From Hoeflea sp. (GTDB lineage Bacteria; Pseudomonadota; Alphaproteobacteria; Rhizobiales; Rhizobiaceae), in contig JACKJT010000002.1 in the NCBI GenBank assembly GCA_020637795.1, positions 62,001 through 126,000 on the forward strand: a DNA stretch of 64,000 nt. The letters are read 5' to 3'. Positions 16,779-24,276 of this stretch are shown in pieces. The translations under genes were made by a program, and so were the position numbers. Under the pieces are notes generated by a model, which saw only the letters and a program-made list of their open reading frames with translations, did no database searches and had not been told where the DNA came from. Within the stretch, counting starts at the first letter, position 1, and each line of letters opens with the position of its first letter.

Positions 16779-17618
16779 ATGACCGATCTCTTTCCCTTCA
16801 CAGAAGTTCGCCCTGTTGCGCCGCCGGCCGCCTATATCGGCGGCAAGAAGCAGCTGGCGCAGCGCATCGCCTCCCTCATCGAGCAGATCCCGCACGGCAT
16901 CTATGCCGAGCCGTTTGTCGGCATGGGCGGGGTGTTCTTCCGCCGGCGCATGGTGCCGCGATCGGAGGTGATCAACGATCGCTCGGGCGACGTTGTGACC
17001 CTGTTCCGGATCCTGCAGCGACACTTCCCTCAGTTCATGGAAACACTCAAGTTCCAGATCACCAGTCGTGCCGATTTCGAGCGGCTGTGCAGGACCGAGC
17101 CGTCAACTCTGACCGACCTCGAGCGCGCCGCGCGCTTCATCTATCTCCAGCGCCTCAGCTTCGGCGGCAAGGTGAGCGGCCGCACCTTCGGCGTCGACTA
17201 TTCAGGCGGTGCGCGATTCAATATCAACAGGTTGGGAATTATTCTTCAGGAAGTGCATGAACGTCTGGCCGGGGTCACAGTCGAAAACCTGGACTGGAGA
17301 GCGTTCATTGATCGCTATGACCGGCCGGAGACATTGTTCTATCTCGACCCGCCTTATTACGGCAACGAGGATGATTATGGCGCTGGTGTCTTCCGGCGGA
17401 GCGACTTTGCCGAGATGGCGCATGTGCTGGCTGGCATCAAGGGCCGGTTTGTCCTCTCGCTCAACGACCGGCCGGAAGTGCGCCAGATCTTCGCCGGCTT
17501 CCGCTTTGCCGATGTGGGGCTGACCTATACCGTCGCCGGCGGCGTGGGATCAAAGGTGGGCGAGGTCATCATTCTGGACAACAAGGAGCCGGGGGTGGCG
17601 AATTTGCCGCGGGGGTGA
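16779..17618 (+). CDS. DNA adenine N6-methyltransferase (Dam/D12 family)
   Basis: 279 residues from the ATG at 16779; the open frame continues upstream, but that part is Pro/Arg-rich non-coding-like sequence. Motif X (AAYIGGKKQLAQRI), motif I (YAEPFVGMGGVFF) and catalytic motif IV (DPPYYG, about residue 190) of D12-class methylases are all present. No restriction enzyme lies nearby, so it is an orphan phage methylase, which often protects phage DNA from host cutting. Target sequence unknown. Confidence 0.9.
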   Translation: MTDLFPFTEVRPVAPPAAYIGGKKQLAQRIASLIEQIPHGIYAEPFVGMGGVFFRRRMVPRSEVINDRSGDVVTLFRILQRHFPQFMETLKFQITSRADFERLCRTEPSTLTDLERAARFIYLQRLSFGGKVSGRTFGVDYSGGARFNINRLGIILQEVHERLAGVTVENLDWRAFIDRYDRPETLFYLDPPYYGNEDDYGAGVFRRSDFAEMAHVLAGIKGRFVLSLNDRPEVRQIFAGFRFADVGLTYTVAGGVGSKVGEVIILDNKEPGVANLPRG

Positions 17619-17703
17619 GGATCGAACGGGGCCGTCGTAGCAGCTTCTGATGAACAGGGTCGGCTTGGAGGCGCTTCTTGCGGAATCCGGCTTTTCTTGA
17701 GGA

Positions 17704-18264
17704 CTAGTTCTTCTTTAACGCGTCCTGAATCCTGCGCTTCAGTTGCAAGACCTCTTCTTGGTGTTTGCTCACATCCGCCAGAGTTTTCTCAATCTCTTTG
17801 TCCGTTATAGGCACGAACCCGAATTCAGGTTTGTTGGACGGCATGGAACGGAACTGCGAAACTCCGGCAGTTCCAGTGTACCACGAGTCATGGACAAGGC
17901 GATTGCGAGCATCCGCACTTCCTTGAACGTGGCCGGCGATTGTCCCAATATCGTTGATGACTTCGTCTCTGATATTCCTTAAATTACACAAGAGCTGAAT
18001 TGCACGAAATCTCGGACCGGCACCCATCATTTGGCTCGTAATGCAAGCACCTTGAACGTCTTTGAGTTCGGCGAGCATCCAAATTATTTGGTCCAGCGTG
18101 TGCTCGATATCGGCGCACAATGCAGCGACCCTGCCAATCATTCCATAGAACGGGTGATCTTCAGGCAGCTTGCTGTAGACCTTCCCCTCAACACGCGCCG
18201 TAAAAGAACCGGTCATCTGCGCCTTCAGTGAACCTTCGCGTTGTGGCAGTTTGGGATCGTTCAC
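17704..18264 (-). CDS. Unknown protein with RNxxxH (HEPN-type) motif
   Basis: 186 residues with a GTG start after GAGGCGG. It lies opposite to all phage genes. The first 130 residues are helical (MIGRVAALCADIEHTLDQIIWMLAELKD) and contain ARNRLVHDSW, which fits the R-N-x3-H catalytic motif of HEPN ribonucleases; helices before and after agree with the fold. The C-terminus is a charged helix (HQEEVLQLKRRIQDALKKN). HEPN proteins serve in toxin-antitoxin and anti-phage systems, but some are inactive. No antitoxin partner is evident. Likely a prophage-carried accessory gene. Confidence 0.7.
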   Translation of the reverse strand: MNDPKLPQREGSLKAQMTGSFTARVEGKVYSKLPEDHPFYGMIGRVAALCADIEHTLDQIIWMLAELKDVQGACITSQMMGAGPRFRAIQLLCNLRNIRDEVINDIGTIAGHVQGSADARNRLVHDSWYTGTAGVSQFRSMPSNKPEFGFVPITDKEIEKTLADVSKHQEEVLQLKRRIQDALKKN

Positions 18265-18344
18265 AGCGGTTCCGCCTCATTTCGAGTAACTTCTTATGTT
18301 CCTATGTCCGGTAGTAAATCAGAAGCTTGGGAAAGTCAGGAAAA

Positions 18345-18581
18345 ATGTTGGATCCACGGCACTCCAAAGACCATCCGGATTATCGCCTTGAACTGGAAGA
18401 AGCGCTGTTGCCGTTGGTGGCTGCAGCCGTCGAAGAGGCCAGGATGGCCGGATGGGATGAGGCGGCAATATGGCCCGCGTTGCGATCACTGGCAACGAAC
18501 ATGGAATTGGCAGCGCGGGAGAATCATCGGACTGACAAGGCAATTGCGGCAGCGATCGACGGACTTGCCAAAAAGCACTGA
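18345..18581 (+). CDS. Small acidic helical protein, unknown
   Basis: 78 residues; the ATG at 18345 follows CAGGA. The sequence is helical (YRLELEEALLPLVAAAVEEARMAGWDEAAIWPALRSLATNMELAA), with no membrane segment. Small proteins of this type are scattered in rhizobial genomes near phage cargo. Not recognised. It begins a run of small + strand genes. Confidence 0.6.
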   Translation: MLDPRHSKDHPDYRLELEEALLPLVAAAVEEARMAGWDEAAIWPALRSLATNMELAARENHRTDKAIAAAIDGLAKKH

Positions 18582-18628
18582 ATCGCAGATCACAGGCGTG
18601 GGGACTTTGCATGTGAGAGTGCACCGCT

Positions 18629-18937
18629 ATGTCCGACAACCACCCCGTCAATCTCGAAACCTTCGGCGATCTTCTGAAGCACGGTTACCGGCTGACCGGC
18701 CATTGCCGCGGCTGCAGCGTGTTTCGTGATATCGACCTGGCCGCATGCCCGGCCGATCGACCATATGTCGGTGCCCGGTTCAAATGTCGGACTTGTCGCG
18801 GTCGTGTCGAAGTCACGCTGAGCCAGATCGTGACCGGCGGCGGTGGTCATCTGCCCGTGTTGGAGCGGTGGCGCGGATTGTTTGAGACCGATCGGTGTGA
18901 GAGTATTGATTGGGGGCCTACGAATGGCAAAGGATAA
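18629..18937 (+). CDS. Small Cys-rich protein, zinc-ribbon-like
   Basis: 102 residues. Two Cys pairs (HCRGCSVF at about 25 and FKCRTCRGR at about 52) could bind one zinc ion. The N-terminus (LETFGDLLKHGYRLTGHCRGC) and the pair spacing resemble short rhizobial proteins of unknown function. It overlaps the next gene by 14 bases. Function unknown; nucleic-acid binding is possible. Confidence 0.65.
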   Translation: MSDNHPVNLETFGDLLKHGYRLTGHCRGCSVFRDIDLAACPADRPYVGARFKCRTCRGRVEVTLSQIVTGGGGHLPVLERWRGLFETDRCESIDWGPTNGKG

Positions 18938-19448
18938 CGCGCTACTTCAACTGCTGAGTGCCGAAACGAAAGCCGACTTAATGGCGGCGGCTAGATCAGT
19001 GACGCTAACGCAGTCTGAATTGGTGGAAGTAATTATGGGAGTACAAATGGGACTGATACCGTGTCAGTACGCCCGAATTATTCGTGATCACTTGCCGCAG
19101 GACATCACCCCAACCGAAAAGGATTTTTCGGCACTTCGCGCGGCTAAAGCGGGGGACAGTATGGGGAAACTGGGGAACAAGATTAAGCAAATCATGAAGC
19201 AACGCCGAAAGACCATCGCCCACATATTCTGGGCACCGGGCACGCCATATTGGGCGATAATCAGCTTTGATTTTTTGGACATTGCTAAACGCGAGAATCA
19301 CTGGGGTGAACCACATGTACACATGATTTCTGATCTTACTCATCCTGAGCAACATGCATTTACCAAGTTCATTTCGAGGCTGGAGAATGACACCCCGCCA
19401 AACATTCCGCATCGTCTCCATATTCGTTTTGAGCGGGATAGCATCTAG
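18924..19448 (+). CDS. Unknown conserved-looking protein (RRK-AHIFW / HxHxI type)
   Basis: 174 residues from ATG 18924 (the open frame begins earlier inside the preceding gene). The C-terminal 100 residues hold KQRRKTIAHIFWAPGTPYW, FDFLDIAKRENHWGEPHVHMISDL and a terminal IPHRLHIRFERD. This recalls short uncharacterised rhizobial proteins with an RR..H.F....W.....D..D...NHW..G.H.H pattern (memory only). Base composition is less GC-rich than the phage genes. No function proposed. Confidence 0.65.
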   Translation: MAKDNALLQLLSAETKADLMAAARSVTLTQSELVEVIMGVQMGLIPCQYARIIRDHLPQDITPTEKDFSALRAAKAGDSMGKLGNKIKQIMKQRRKTIAHIFWAPGTPYWAIISFDFLDIAKRENHWGEPHVHMISDLTHPEQHAFTKFISRLENDTPPNIPHRLHIRFERDSI

Positions 19449-19528
19449 TTGGGCATGTGTCATAAGCCCGCGCTGGACCGGTGGCGCGCGAAAACAAACA
19501 CGCTATAGTTTGAGTCTCGGAGGTGGCA

Positions 19529-19771
19529 ATGACCCAATCGCCCAAACTGATCGTTGTCCAGGCCTTTGACCTTGATGAGGAAGGAGCGCCCCAGGTTACC
19601 GGCGACCCGTTGCAGTTCGATTCCGAAGAGCGCGCGCGGCGAAAGGCTGTCGAACTGGCTGACAAGCATGCTGGCGTCATCGCTTGGTCGCGCGAGGCCA
19701 ATCCCGATCTGGGTGAGTACGGCGAGCCGACAGTCATCTATCAGGCTGGTGAGGTGGGGGCGCTGGACTAG
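19529..19771 (+). CDS. Small unknown protein; complete copy of a duplicated gene
   Basis: 80 residues. ATG 19529 lies 5 bases after GGAGG. It begins KLIVVQAFDLDEEGAPQVTGDPLQFDSEERARRKAVELA and ends in IAWSREANPDLGEYGEPTVIYQAGEVG. It looks like a small alpha/beta protein that takes an 'after-modification' two-strand, one-helix shape. A truncated second copy is at 22017-22144, on the far side of the three-gene operon. Function unknown. Confidence 0.7.
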   Translation: MTQSPKLIVVQAFDLDEEGAPQVTGDPLQFDSEERARRKAVELADKHAGVIAWSREANPDLGEYGEPTVIYQAGEVGALD

Positions 19772-19852
19772 GGATGGATAAAATCCTGAAAACTGGCTGT
19801 CAAATTGACAAAAGGGCGATTTGGCCGCTATCAGACCAAATCAGCGTACGGT

Positions 19853-20491
19853 CTAGCTGAGATCAGAAAAAAAATGACTTGAATTGAGTACGCGGCCGTC
19901 ATGCAACGTTGCATCTAGAACCTTTTTCCTCAGTGTTGCTCGAATTTTTTTTCTACCCGCGGTTTCCTGGGGCGGAACTTCAGTGCAAGCGATTTCGGCA
20001 TGCGCCCGATTCTGTTTGAGGGCGGTATCGTAAACAGCTATCGCACGCTTACCGTCGTGGTTTATCCTACGAATTATCTCCACAGAAAGTTCAATCGATC
20101 CGCAGTTTTGCTTCTTTACATTTCCATTTACGAGCTGCTGCGCTCGAAGATCGTAGTCCTCGCGTGAAGTGTGCAGTTTCCGATCTGTAGAGATTCCGTT
20201 TGCCATGCGGCTCTCGAAAAGAGTTGGTTCGACTCGGCCGTCTGGTGATACGTATTTGCTGCTTGTAACAACTGATAACAGCGTTTCCAAATCGCCGACA
20301 GGCCCTGGCGACCAAGTACTGACGGAATGTGTTTCGCATTCGCACGATGGGTGAGCAATCCCCAACTCGTTCCAGAAGTCCGTGCCGATAGCTGCTCGCT
20401 GATCGAAAAACTCTTGGCATAGATTTCGATTGTCAACGGTACTTTTGATCGAGAAAATCCGACAGAGTTTTCCAAACAAGATTCTTATCAA
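19853..20491 (-). CDS. Third gene of the TIGR04255-type operon, unknown
   Basis: Up to 212 residues. The start is uncertain: the longest frame begins at a TTG at 20491, 59 bases inside the previous gene; a second TTG is at 20479. Recognisable parts are DFWNELGIAHPSCECE, the block YVSPDGRVEPTLFESRMANGISTDR (a 'DG-x-V-x-P-xx-F' pattern) and a basic C-terminus (GRKKIRATLRKKVLDATLHDGRVLNSS). It reads like an effector or accessory partner coded with the preceding gene. Codon use and base composition are more AT-rich than the phage. Function unknown. Confidence 0.6.
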   Translation of the reverse strand: MIRILFGKLCRIFSIKSTVDNRNLCQEFFDQRAAIGTDFWNELGIAHPSCECETHSVSTWSPGPVGDLETLLSVVTSSKYVSPDGRVEPTLFESRMANGISTDRKLHTSREDYDLRAQQLVNGNVKKQNCGSIELSVEIIRRINHDGKRAIAVYDTALKQNRAHAEIACTEVPPQETAGRKKIRATLRKKVLDATLHDGRVLNSSHFFSDLS

Positions 20492-21095
20492 GTCCTGTAA
20501 TATTTTGATTCTCCTCTTCGATGAAATTCATTTGATCGCTTTCGTCACCCCAACAAATGCTTAACTTTCCAGAATCGTCAAAATTTACTTCTGCGTAACC
20601 GTTTGGGCTGTGCCAGTAGAGAGCGATTTCACCGTCGGGACTTGGCGCAGCGCTCCTCGGCTCCATTCCAGGGAAATGGCGTTTCACTTCATCAATGAAA
20701 TTCAACGAGGCGTATACCGCGGATAGCGGGATTTCCTTGGCGCCATCGCCGTCCCAATCAGCAGTACAAGAAAGGAATTCCCTGACTCTTGACTCAAGTT
20801 TGGAAGCTCGTTCGTGGTAATGGTTGGCCGTTAGTTGTGCTTCGGGTTCCGCCGTCTGGTTTGGTTTTGAGCGTCCAAGCCTTCGAAGTCCTGCACGATT
20901 AAAAGCGTGCTGAGTGTCCGTCACCATCATACCCTTCGCCGCGAATGGATAGCGGCGCTCATTTTCGGAGTCGCTAGTCTTGGGGATCCAGTTACTCACA
21001 TGCTTATCAACTCCGTTGACATCTTCAGATTTGGTCAAAAGATCAGTGAGCGAAACATTCGACCAGGCGTTCAGCGTGCTGGAGCTATTGGTCAT
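20433..21095 (-). CDS. Second gene of the TIGR04255-type operon (WDGDGA protein)
   Basis: 220 residues; its ATG overlaps the stop of the upstream gene (ATGA), so translation is coupled. The N-terminal 100 residues are polar and probably flexible. The C-terminal half has LSCTADWDGDGAKEIPLSAVYASLNFIDEV and the block PDGEIALYWHSPNGYAEVNFDDSGKLSICW. A WDGxGA motif followed by a D-G-x-I-x-L-x-W motif marks a scattered family of uncharacterised bacterial proteins (from memory). No membrane segment and no known catalytic motif. Confidence 0.65.
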   Translation of the reverse strand: MTNSSSTLNAWSNVSLTDLLTKSEDVNGVDKHVSNWIPKTSDSENERRYPFAAKGMMVTDTQHAFNRAGLRRLGRSKPNQTAEPEAQLTANHYHERASKLESRVREFLSCTADWDGDGAKEIPLSAVYASLNFIDEVKRHFPGMEPRSAAPSPDGEIALYWHSPNGYAEVNFDDSGKLSICWGDESDQMNFIEEENQNITGLDKNLVWKTLSDFLDQKYR

Positions 21096-21919
21096 TCAGA
21101 TAATCCGATTGTGAGTGACATTTGTTCATTTAGAATACTTTGTAGAACCTGTTTGTCTAATTCATGAAGATGAACGAAATTATCGAGACCTCTGTCCAAT
21201 ATTTCCTTGGGTAATGGCTTGGGTCCCACCCAGGGTTCGCGGTAAAGAGAAATCTGATGGAATAATACAATAGAAAGCTCACGCGCCTTCTCTTCATCGT
21301 TGTCCTGCAAATCAGCATTTATTCTTGTGAGGATCCTGTAACTGGATGTCTCTTCAGCGCTCTCGCAGATAGCCGTTTCAAAGAAGCCTGTGTGGAAATG
21401 GAAGTTTTCATTTCTGTTAAAGATGTACGGAGGTATGTATTGGCTCTCTGTTCGAAGTATTTCTTTGGGGTCAAAGTCTAGGTATTCACCCGTAGCGCGA
21501 AATAGATCATTGTATTCCGTTCCGAATGAAACGATAGAATTGTTGTCCAGCACCAACGAAATAGCGTTACTAAGGTGTTTTTTGGCTCTTGGCCATATGT
21601 CACTCCATCGAGTATACCTACCTGCAAGAAATAGTATTCGACGCTCCTCGAATCTTAACCCGAATTCTATTCGTCCATCAGGCATCATGGATTCGTAAGA
21701 GCAACTCACAATATTCTCGTTGCTTGCCGCCACCTGATTTGAACCTGGAGTAAAGAGCACAGCGTTTGTCAGCGAACGCCGAGGCAATTCGGTACGCCAA
21801 TTTCTTGCATTCTTGTCAAAAAACGCATAATCGGCTTGCGTAAATTCCTGTGCGAACTCAATTATGAACACGACCCGTTGAAGCGCGTTGTCGCTGCGGC
21901 CCGCAGCTTCGTATTTCAT
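21092..21919 (-). CDS. TIGR04255-like protein, first gene of the operon
   Basis: 275 residues from the ATG at 21919; the frame also runs up to a TTG at 22015. Features that recall the TIGR04255 family: an N-terminal strand (LQRVVFIIEFAQEF), a middle RWSDIWPRAKKHLSNAI helix followed by SFGTEYNDLF, and the ending FVHLHELDKQVLQSILNEQMSLTIGL, where family members have a helix beginning L-H. The family is sporadic, seen in accessory islands, and has no known activity. It leads an operon of three overlapping genes on the minus strand. Confidence 0.65.
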   Translation of the reverse strand: MKYEAAGRSDNALQRVVFIIEFAQEFTQADYAFFDKNARNWRTELPRRSLTNAVLFTPGSNQVAASNENIVSCSYESMMPDGRIEFGLRFEERRILFLAGRYTRWSDIWPRAKKHLSNAISLVLDNNSIVSFGTEYNDLFRATGEYLDFDPKEILRTESQYIPPYIFNRNENFHFHTGFFETAICESAEETSSYRILTRINADLQDNDEEKARELSIVLFHQISLYREPWVGPKPLPKEILDRGLDNFVHLHELDKQVLQSILNEQMSLTIGLSE

Positions 21920-22016
21920 GGTTGAGTTGCCCGCATGATCAAAGCCTTGAGGTGTTTTCACTATCTCGAATCTAAATGCGCCAAACCCATAATACAATAC
22001 CCGCCCTCTTATCAAC

Positions 22017-22144
22017 CAGCGTGGCGCGAGGCGGTCGAGCTTGCGGGCGCCATCGCCTGGTCGCGCGAGGCAATTGCCGATTTGGGGGAATACGGCGAGC
22101 AGACGGTCATATTCCAGGCCGGGCAGATAGGGGATCTCGAATAG
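22017..22144 (+). pseudogene. Truncated copy of the 19529-19771 gene
   Basis: The frame ending at TAG 22142-22144 encodes AVELAGAIAWSREAIADL followed by GEYGEQTVIFQAGQIGDLE. This aligns with the C-terminal half of the 80-residue protein at 19529-19771, with three codons missing after AVELA. The N-terminal half is absent: homology stops near 22017, at the 5' edge of the inserted operon. The remnant has no ribosome site or family-like start, so it is probably not expressed. Confidence 0.75.
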
Positions 22145-22248
22145 ACATCAAAGCTCGGATCCGTGTTTCGGTTGCGGTCAAACCTGAGCCAGAGCCATCA
22201 ATGTCAGCGAAGTGTCCGCGTGTCGGCGGACCAATGGAGAATGTCGCA

Positions 22249-22668
22249 ATGATCCGTATCATCTTGGTCGCATGGGGGGTCACCGTCCTCGGTGCGCCGG
22301 CTGCGGCTGATCCGGCTTGCGGGCTCTACCAATACAAGGCCGATATCGTCCGGGTGATAGATGGTGACACGGTCGTCGCTGACATCGATCTGGGCTTCAA
22401 TGTCTGGCGCCGTGACGAGCGCTTGCGTTTGTTCGGCATCGACACTCCGGAGCGCAAGAAAGCCACCATGGATGGATGGAGGGCAGCGAAAGACGCACTG
22501 GCCGGCCGCATCGAGGGCAGGGAACTCATCATCTGCACCGTCAAGGACAAGCGGGGCGCGGAGGAGACCGGCAAGTTCGGACGGTACCTGGTGAAGATCT
22601 ACGACGGCGATGTCCTGGTGAACGACTGGATGCTCGAGCAGGGGCTCGCGGTTCCCTACGGAGACTGA
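22249..22668 (+). CDS. Secreted thermonuclease-type (SNase) protein
   Basis: 139 residues. The ATG at 22249 follows GGAGA by 8 bases; two earlier in-frame ATGs lack a site. A signal peptide (IRIILVAWGVTVLGAPAAAD) precedes an SNase domain. Staphylococcal nuclease residues are matched: VIDGDTVVAD (D21-type), LRLFGIDTPERK (R35, D40, T41, E43) and GKFGRYLVKIY (R87). The length is short but complete. Exported nucleases of this type are common in Hyphomicrobiales. It may be phage cargo or the first host gene. Confidence 0.88.
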   Translation: MIRIILVAWGVTVLGAPAAADPACGLYQYKADIVRVIDGDTVVADIDLGFNVWRRDERLRLFGIDTPERKKATMDGWRAAKDALAGRIEGRELIICTVKDKRGAEETGKFGRYLVKIYDGDVLVNDWMLEQGLAVPYGD

Positions 22669-22942
22669 GCGGTTCAGCGTTTTCCAGGTGCGGCCCTCAC
22701 TTGAAAACACCCAATGAAAACAATAGACGGTGCGGCCCCATTATGTGGTTGAGAACCCTGATGGTTTATCGCCCTGCAGGGGTCGCTATTTTCTGCGGTG
22801 TACATCCCAATGACATTGGGTATTTGGTGAGGGGCTCGTTCCAAGTCTCTCAATGGAATCAATGCAAGTTCTAGGTGAGTGCGGGGCGGTATGGTATTGA
22901 AAATACTATTGTATCCCACACTTCTCGACCGCACCATCAAAC

Positions 22943-22964
22943 ACCCGCTTCGGCGGGTTTTTTT
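22943..22964 (+). terminator. Terminator near the prophage right end
   Basis: ACCCGC-TTCG-GCGGGT hairpin plus seven T, the same element as at 7579-7602. The surrounding 22669-23049 gap has no gene. It probably holds the prophage/chromosome junction, but the left end is not in the window and no attachment repeat can be tested. Confidence 0.88.
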
Positions 22965-22980
22965 GTGCCTGCAGGCTTTC

Positions 22981-23031
22981 GACACGAAAAAGGACAGAGG
23001 CCGGGTCATTGGCCGTCTGTCCCTTCGTGTC
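22981..23031 (-). terminator. Terminator of dps
   Basis: Nested dyad: GACACGAA / TTCGTGTC outside and GGACAGAGGCC / GGCCGTCTGTCC inside. On the minus strand it ends with CTTTTTC. It lies 19 bases after the dps stop. Confidence 0.75.
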
Positions 23032-23049
23032 AGTGCGGATTCGCGAGGA

Positions 23050-23565
23050 TTACTTGGCGATGACCGAGCGCAGCATCCACAGAGCCTTCTCGTGGAAGGT
23101 CAGGCGGGCCGTCAGCATGTCCTCGGTGACGACATCGTCGTTGTCGCCCGCGGTTGTGGCGGCCTTGCGCATGTCGCGCACGGCCTGTTCGTGTTCATTG
23201 ATCAGGTCGGCGACCATGTCATGGGCCGACGCCTGGTCGACGTCGGATTTGGTCGGCGCGAACGACTTTGCCATGTCCAGATTGACCGGCGCCAGGTGAC
23301 CGAGCGCCCGTATCCGTTCGGCGATGATGTCGGTCGCGCCAAACAGCGCATTGTAGTGCTCTTCGGTCAGTTCATGGATCGGCTTGAAGATCGGGCCGAC
23401 CACGTTCCAGTGGTAGATGTGGCTCTTGATCGTCAGACGATAGGTTGCGGCCAGGATGTCGGAGAGATCCTTCGCCATGGATTTGCGGTAATCGGCCTTG
23501 AGCCCGGTGTTGATCCGGTCGTTCGAGGCCTCGGGTGCGAGACTTGCAATGGCGGTCTTTGCCAT
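23050..23565 (-). CDS. dps: Dps family DNA-protection ferritin
   Basis: 171 residues, usual for Dps. AAGGAG lies before the ATG. The ferroxidase region is clear: KSHIYHWNVVGPIFKPIHELTEEHY (first conserved His/Asp set) and the partner helix later (HDMVADLINEHEQAVRDMRKAA). Dps oligomers store iron, detoxify peroxide and coat DNA in starvation. This is the first clear host gene after the prophage and starts a stress-gene neighbourhood. No EcfG promoter match was found just upstream. Confidence 0.95.
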   Translation of the reverse strand: MAKTAIASLAPEASNDRINTGLKADYRKSMAKDLSDILAATYRLTIKSHIYHWNVVGPIFKPIHELTEEHYNALFGATDIIAERIRALGHLAPVNLDMAKSFAPTKSDVDQASAHDMVADLINEHEQAVRDMRKAATTAGDNDDVVTEDMLTARLTFHEKALWMLRSVIAK

Positions 23566-23606
23566 GGTTGGCTCCTTTTTGCTGTGTCGGGTGGTTGTGG
23601 ATTGGA

Positions 23607-23813
23607 TCAGGCGGTTGCGGACAGGTCGGACATCGTCTCATGGACAGGCAGCGTGCTCGACTCCATGAAGTTCGAACCGGTGTTGTCTGCCATGACGCCC
23701 CAGAGCACCCATCCGGCGATGAAGGCGAGGATCAGGCTGATGCCGAGGATGAAGAGCACCGGCTTGCCCTGCCGTGCCTGCCGGACTTTGATCGGATCGA
23801 TGGGTTCGTTCAT
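23607..23813 (-). CDS. Small membrane protein
   Basis: 68 residues from the second ATG (23813), which has AAGGA 8 bases upstream; the first ATG at 23819 is too close to it. One membrane segment (PVLFILGISLILAFIAGWVLWGVM) lies at about residues 18-41, after a basic N-terminus and before a polar tail. The family is not known to me. It lies between dps and the DUF883 pair and is probably host stress related. Confidence 0.6.
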   Translation of the reverse strand: MNEPIDPIKVRQARQGKPVLFILGISLILAFIAGWVLWGVMADNTGSNFMESSTLPVHETMSDLSATA

Positions 23814-23858
23814 TTTCATGTTCCTTTTTCAAATCGTTCTGCCGGGGGCTTCGCCGCT

Positions 23859-24272
23859 TCAGCTGCGGTCGGCGCGCGTGAGCGATCCGGCGACTGCGCC
23901 GATCACCAGGCCGGCGAGGATTGCTGTTGTCTTGTTGCGGGCAATGACGCTGGAGGCGGACGAAACAGCGAGTGCCGACACGTTGCTGGCCATTACCGCA
24001 CGCATGCGGCGCCGGGCCCTGAGGCGAAGCAGCGAGCGGATGACCAGGGCGAGTACGGTCAAGAGAACCGCCAGGCCCGCAGCCGCCAGAAATCCGGTGA
24101 TCAGGCCGTGGCTCTGGGCGATGAACAGCGCGAACGCACCGAAAAGTGCGGCGGTGGCCATCAGCGCCATCAGGCACACGAAACCCAAAAGCATGGCGTC
24201 GCGGCGCAATTGCCGGGCTTTTGCCTCGGCAATTGCGGAGACGATCGAGGTCAGTGGGAAGGCCGCTTGCAT
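23859..24272 (-). CDS. Membrane protein, holin-superfamily-like, paired with DUF883
   Basis: 137 residues, starting 4 bases after the DUF883 stop. A basic helix (SAIAEAKARQLRRDAMLL) is followed by two strong membrane segments (GFVCLMALMATAALFGAFALFIA and ITGFLAAAGLAVLLTVLALVI) and a weaker third near the C-terminus (AILAGLVIGAVAGSL). It recalls the 'phage holin superfamily III'-like YqjE proteins that accompany YqjD/ElaB in enterobacteria (inference). It is probably co-transcribed with DUF883. Confidence 0.65.
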   Translation of the reverse strand: MQAAFPLTSIVSAIAEAKARQLRRDAMLLGFVCLMALMATAALFGAFALFIAQSHGLITGFLAAAGLAVLLTVLALVIRSLLRLRARRRMRAVMASNVSALAVSSASSVIARNKTTAILAGLVIGAVAGSLTRADRS

Positions 24273-24276
24273 CGGC

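Noticed and set aside
20091..20420. 109-residue minus-strand frame overlapping the third operon gene
   Set aside because: Its composition is Arg/Ser-rich and shadow-like. The other frame has acidic/hydrophobic balance and the DGRVEP block.
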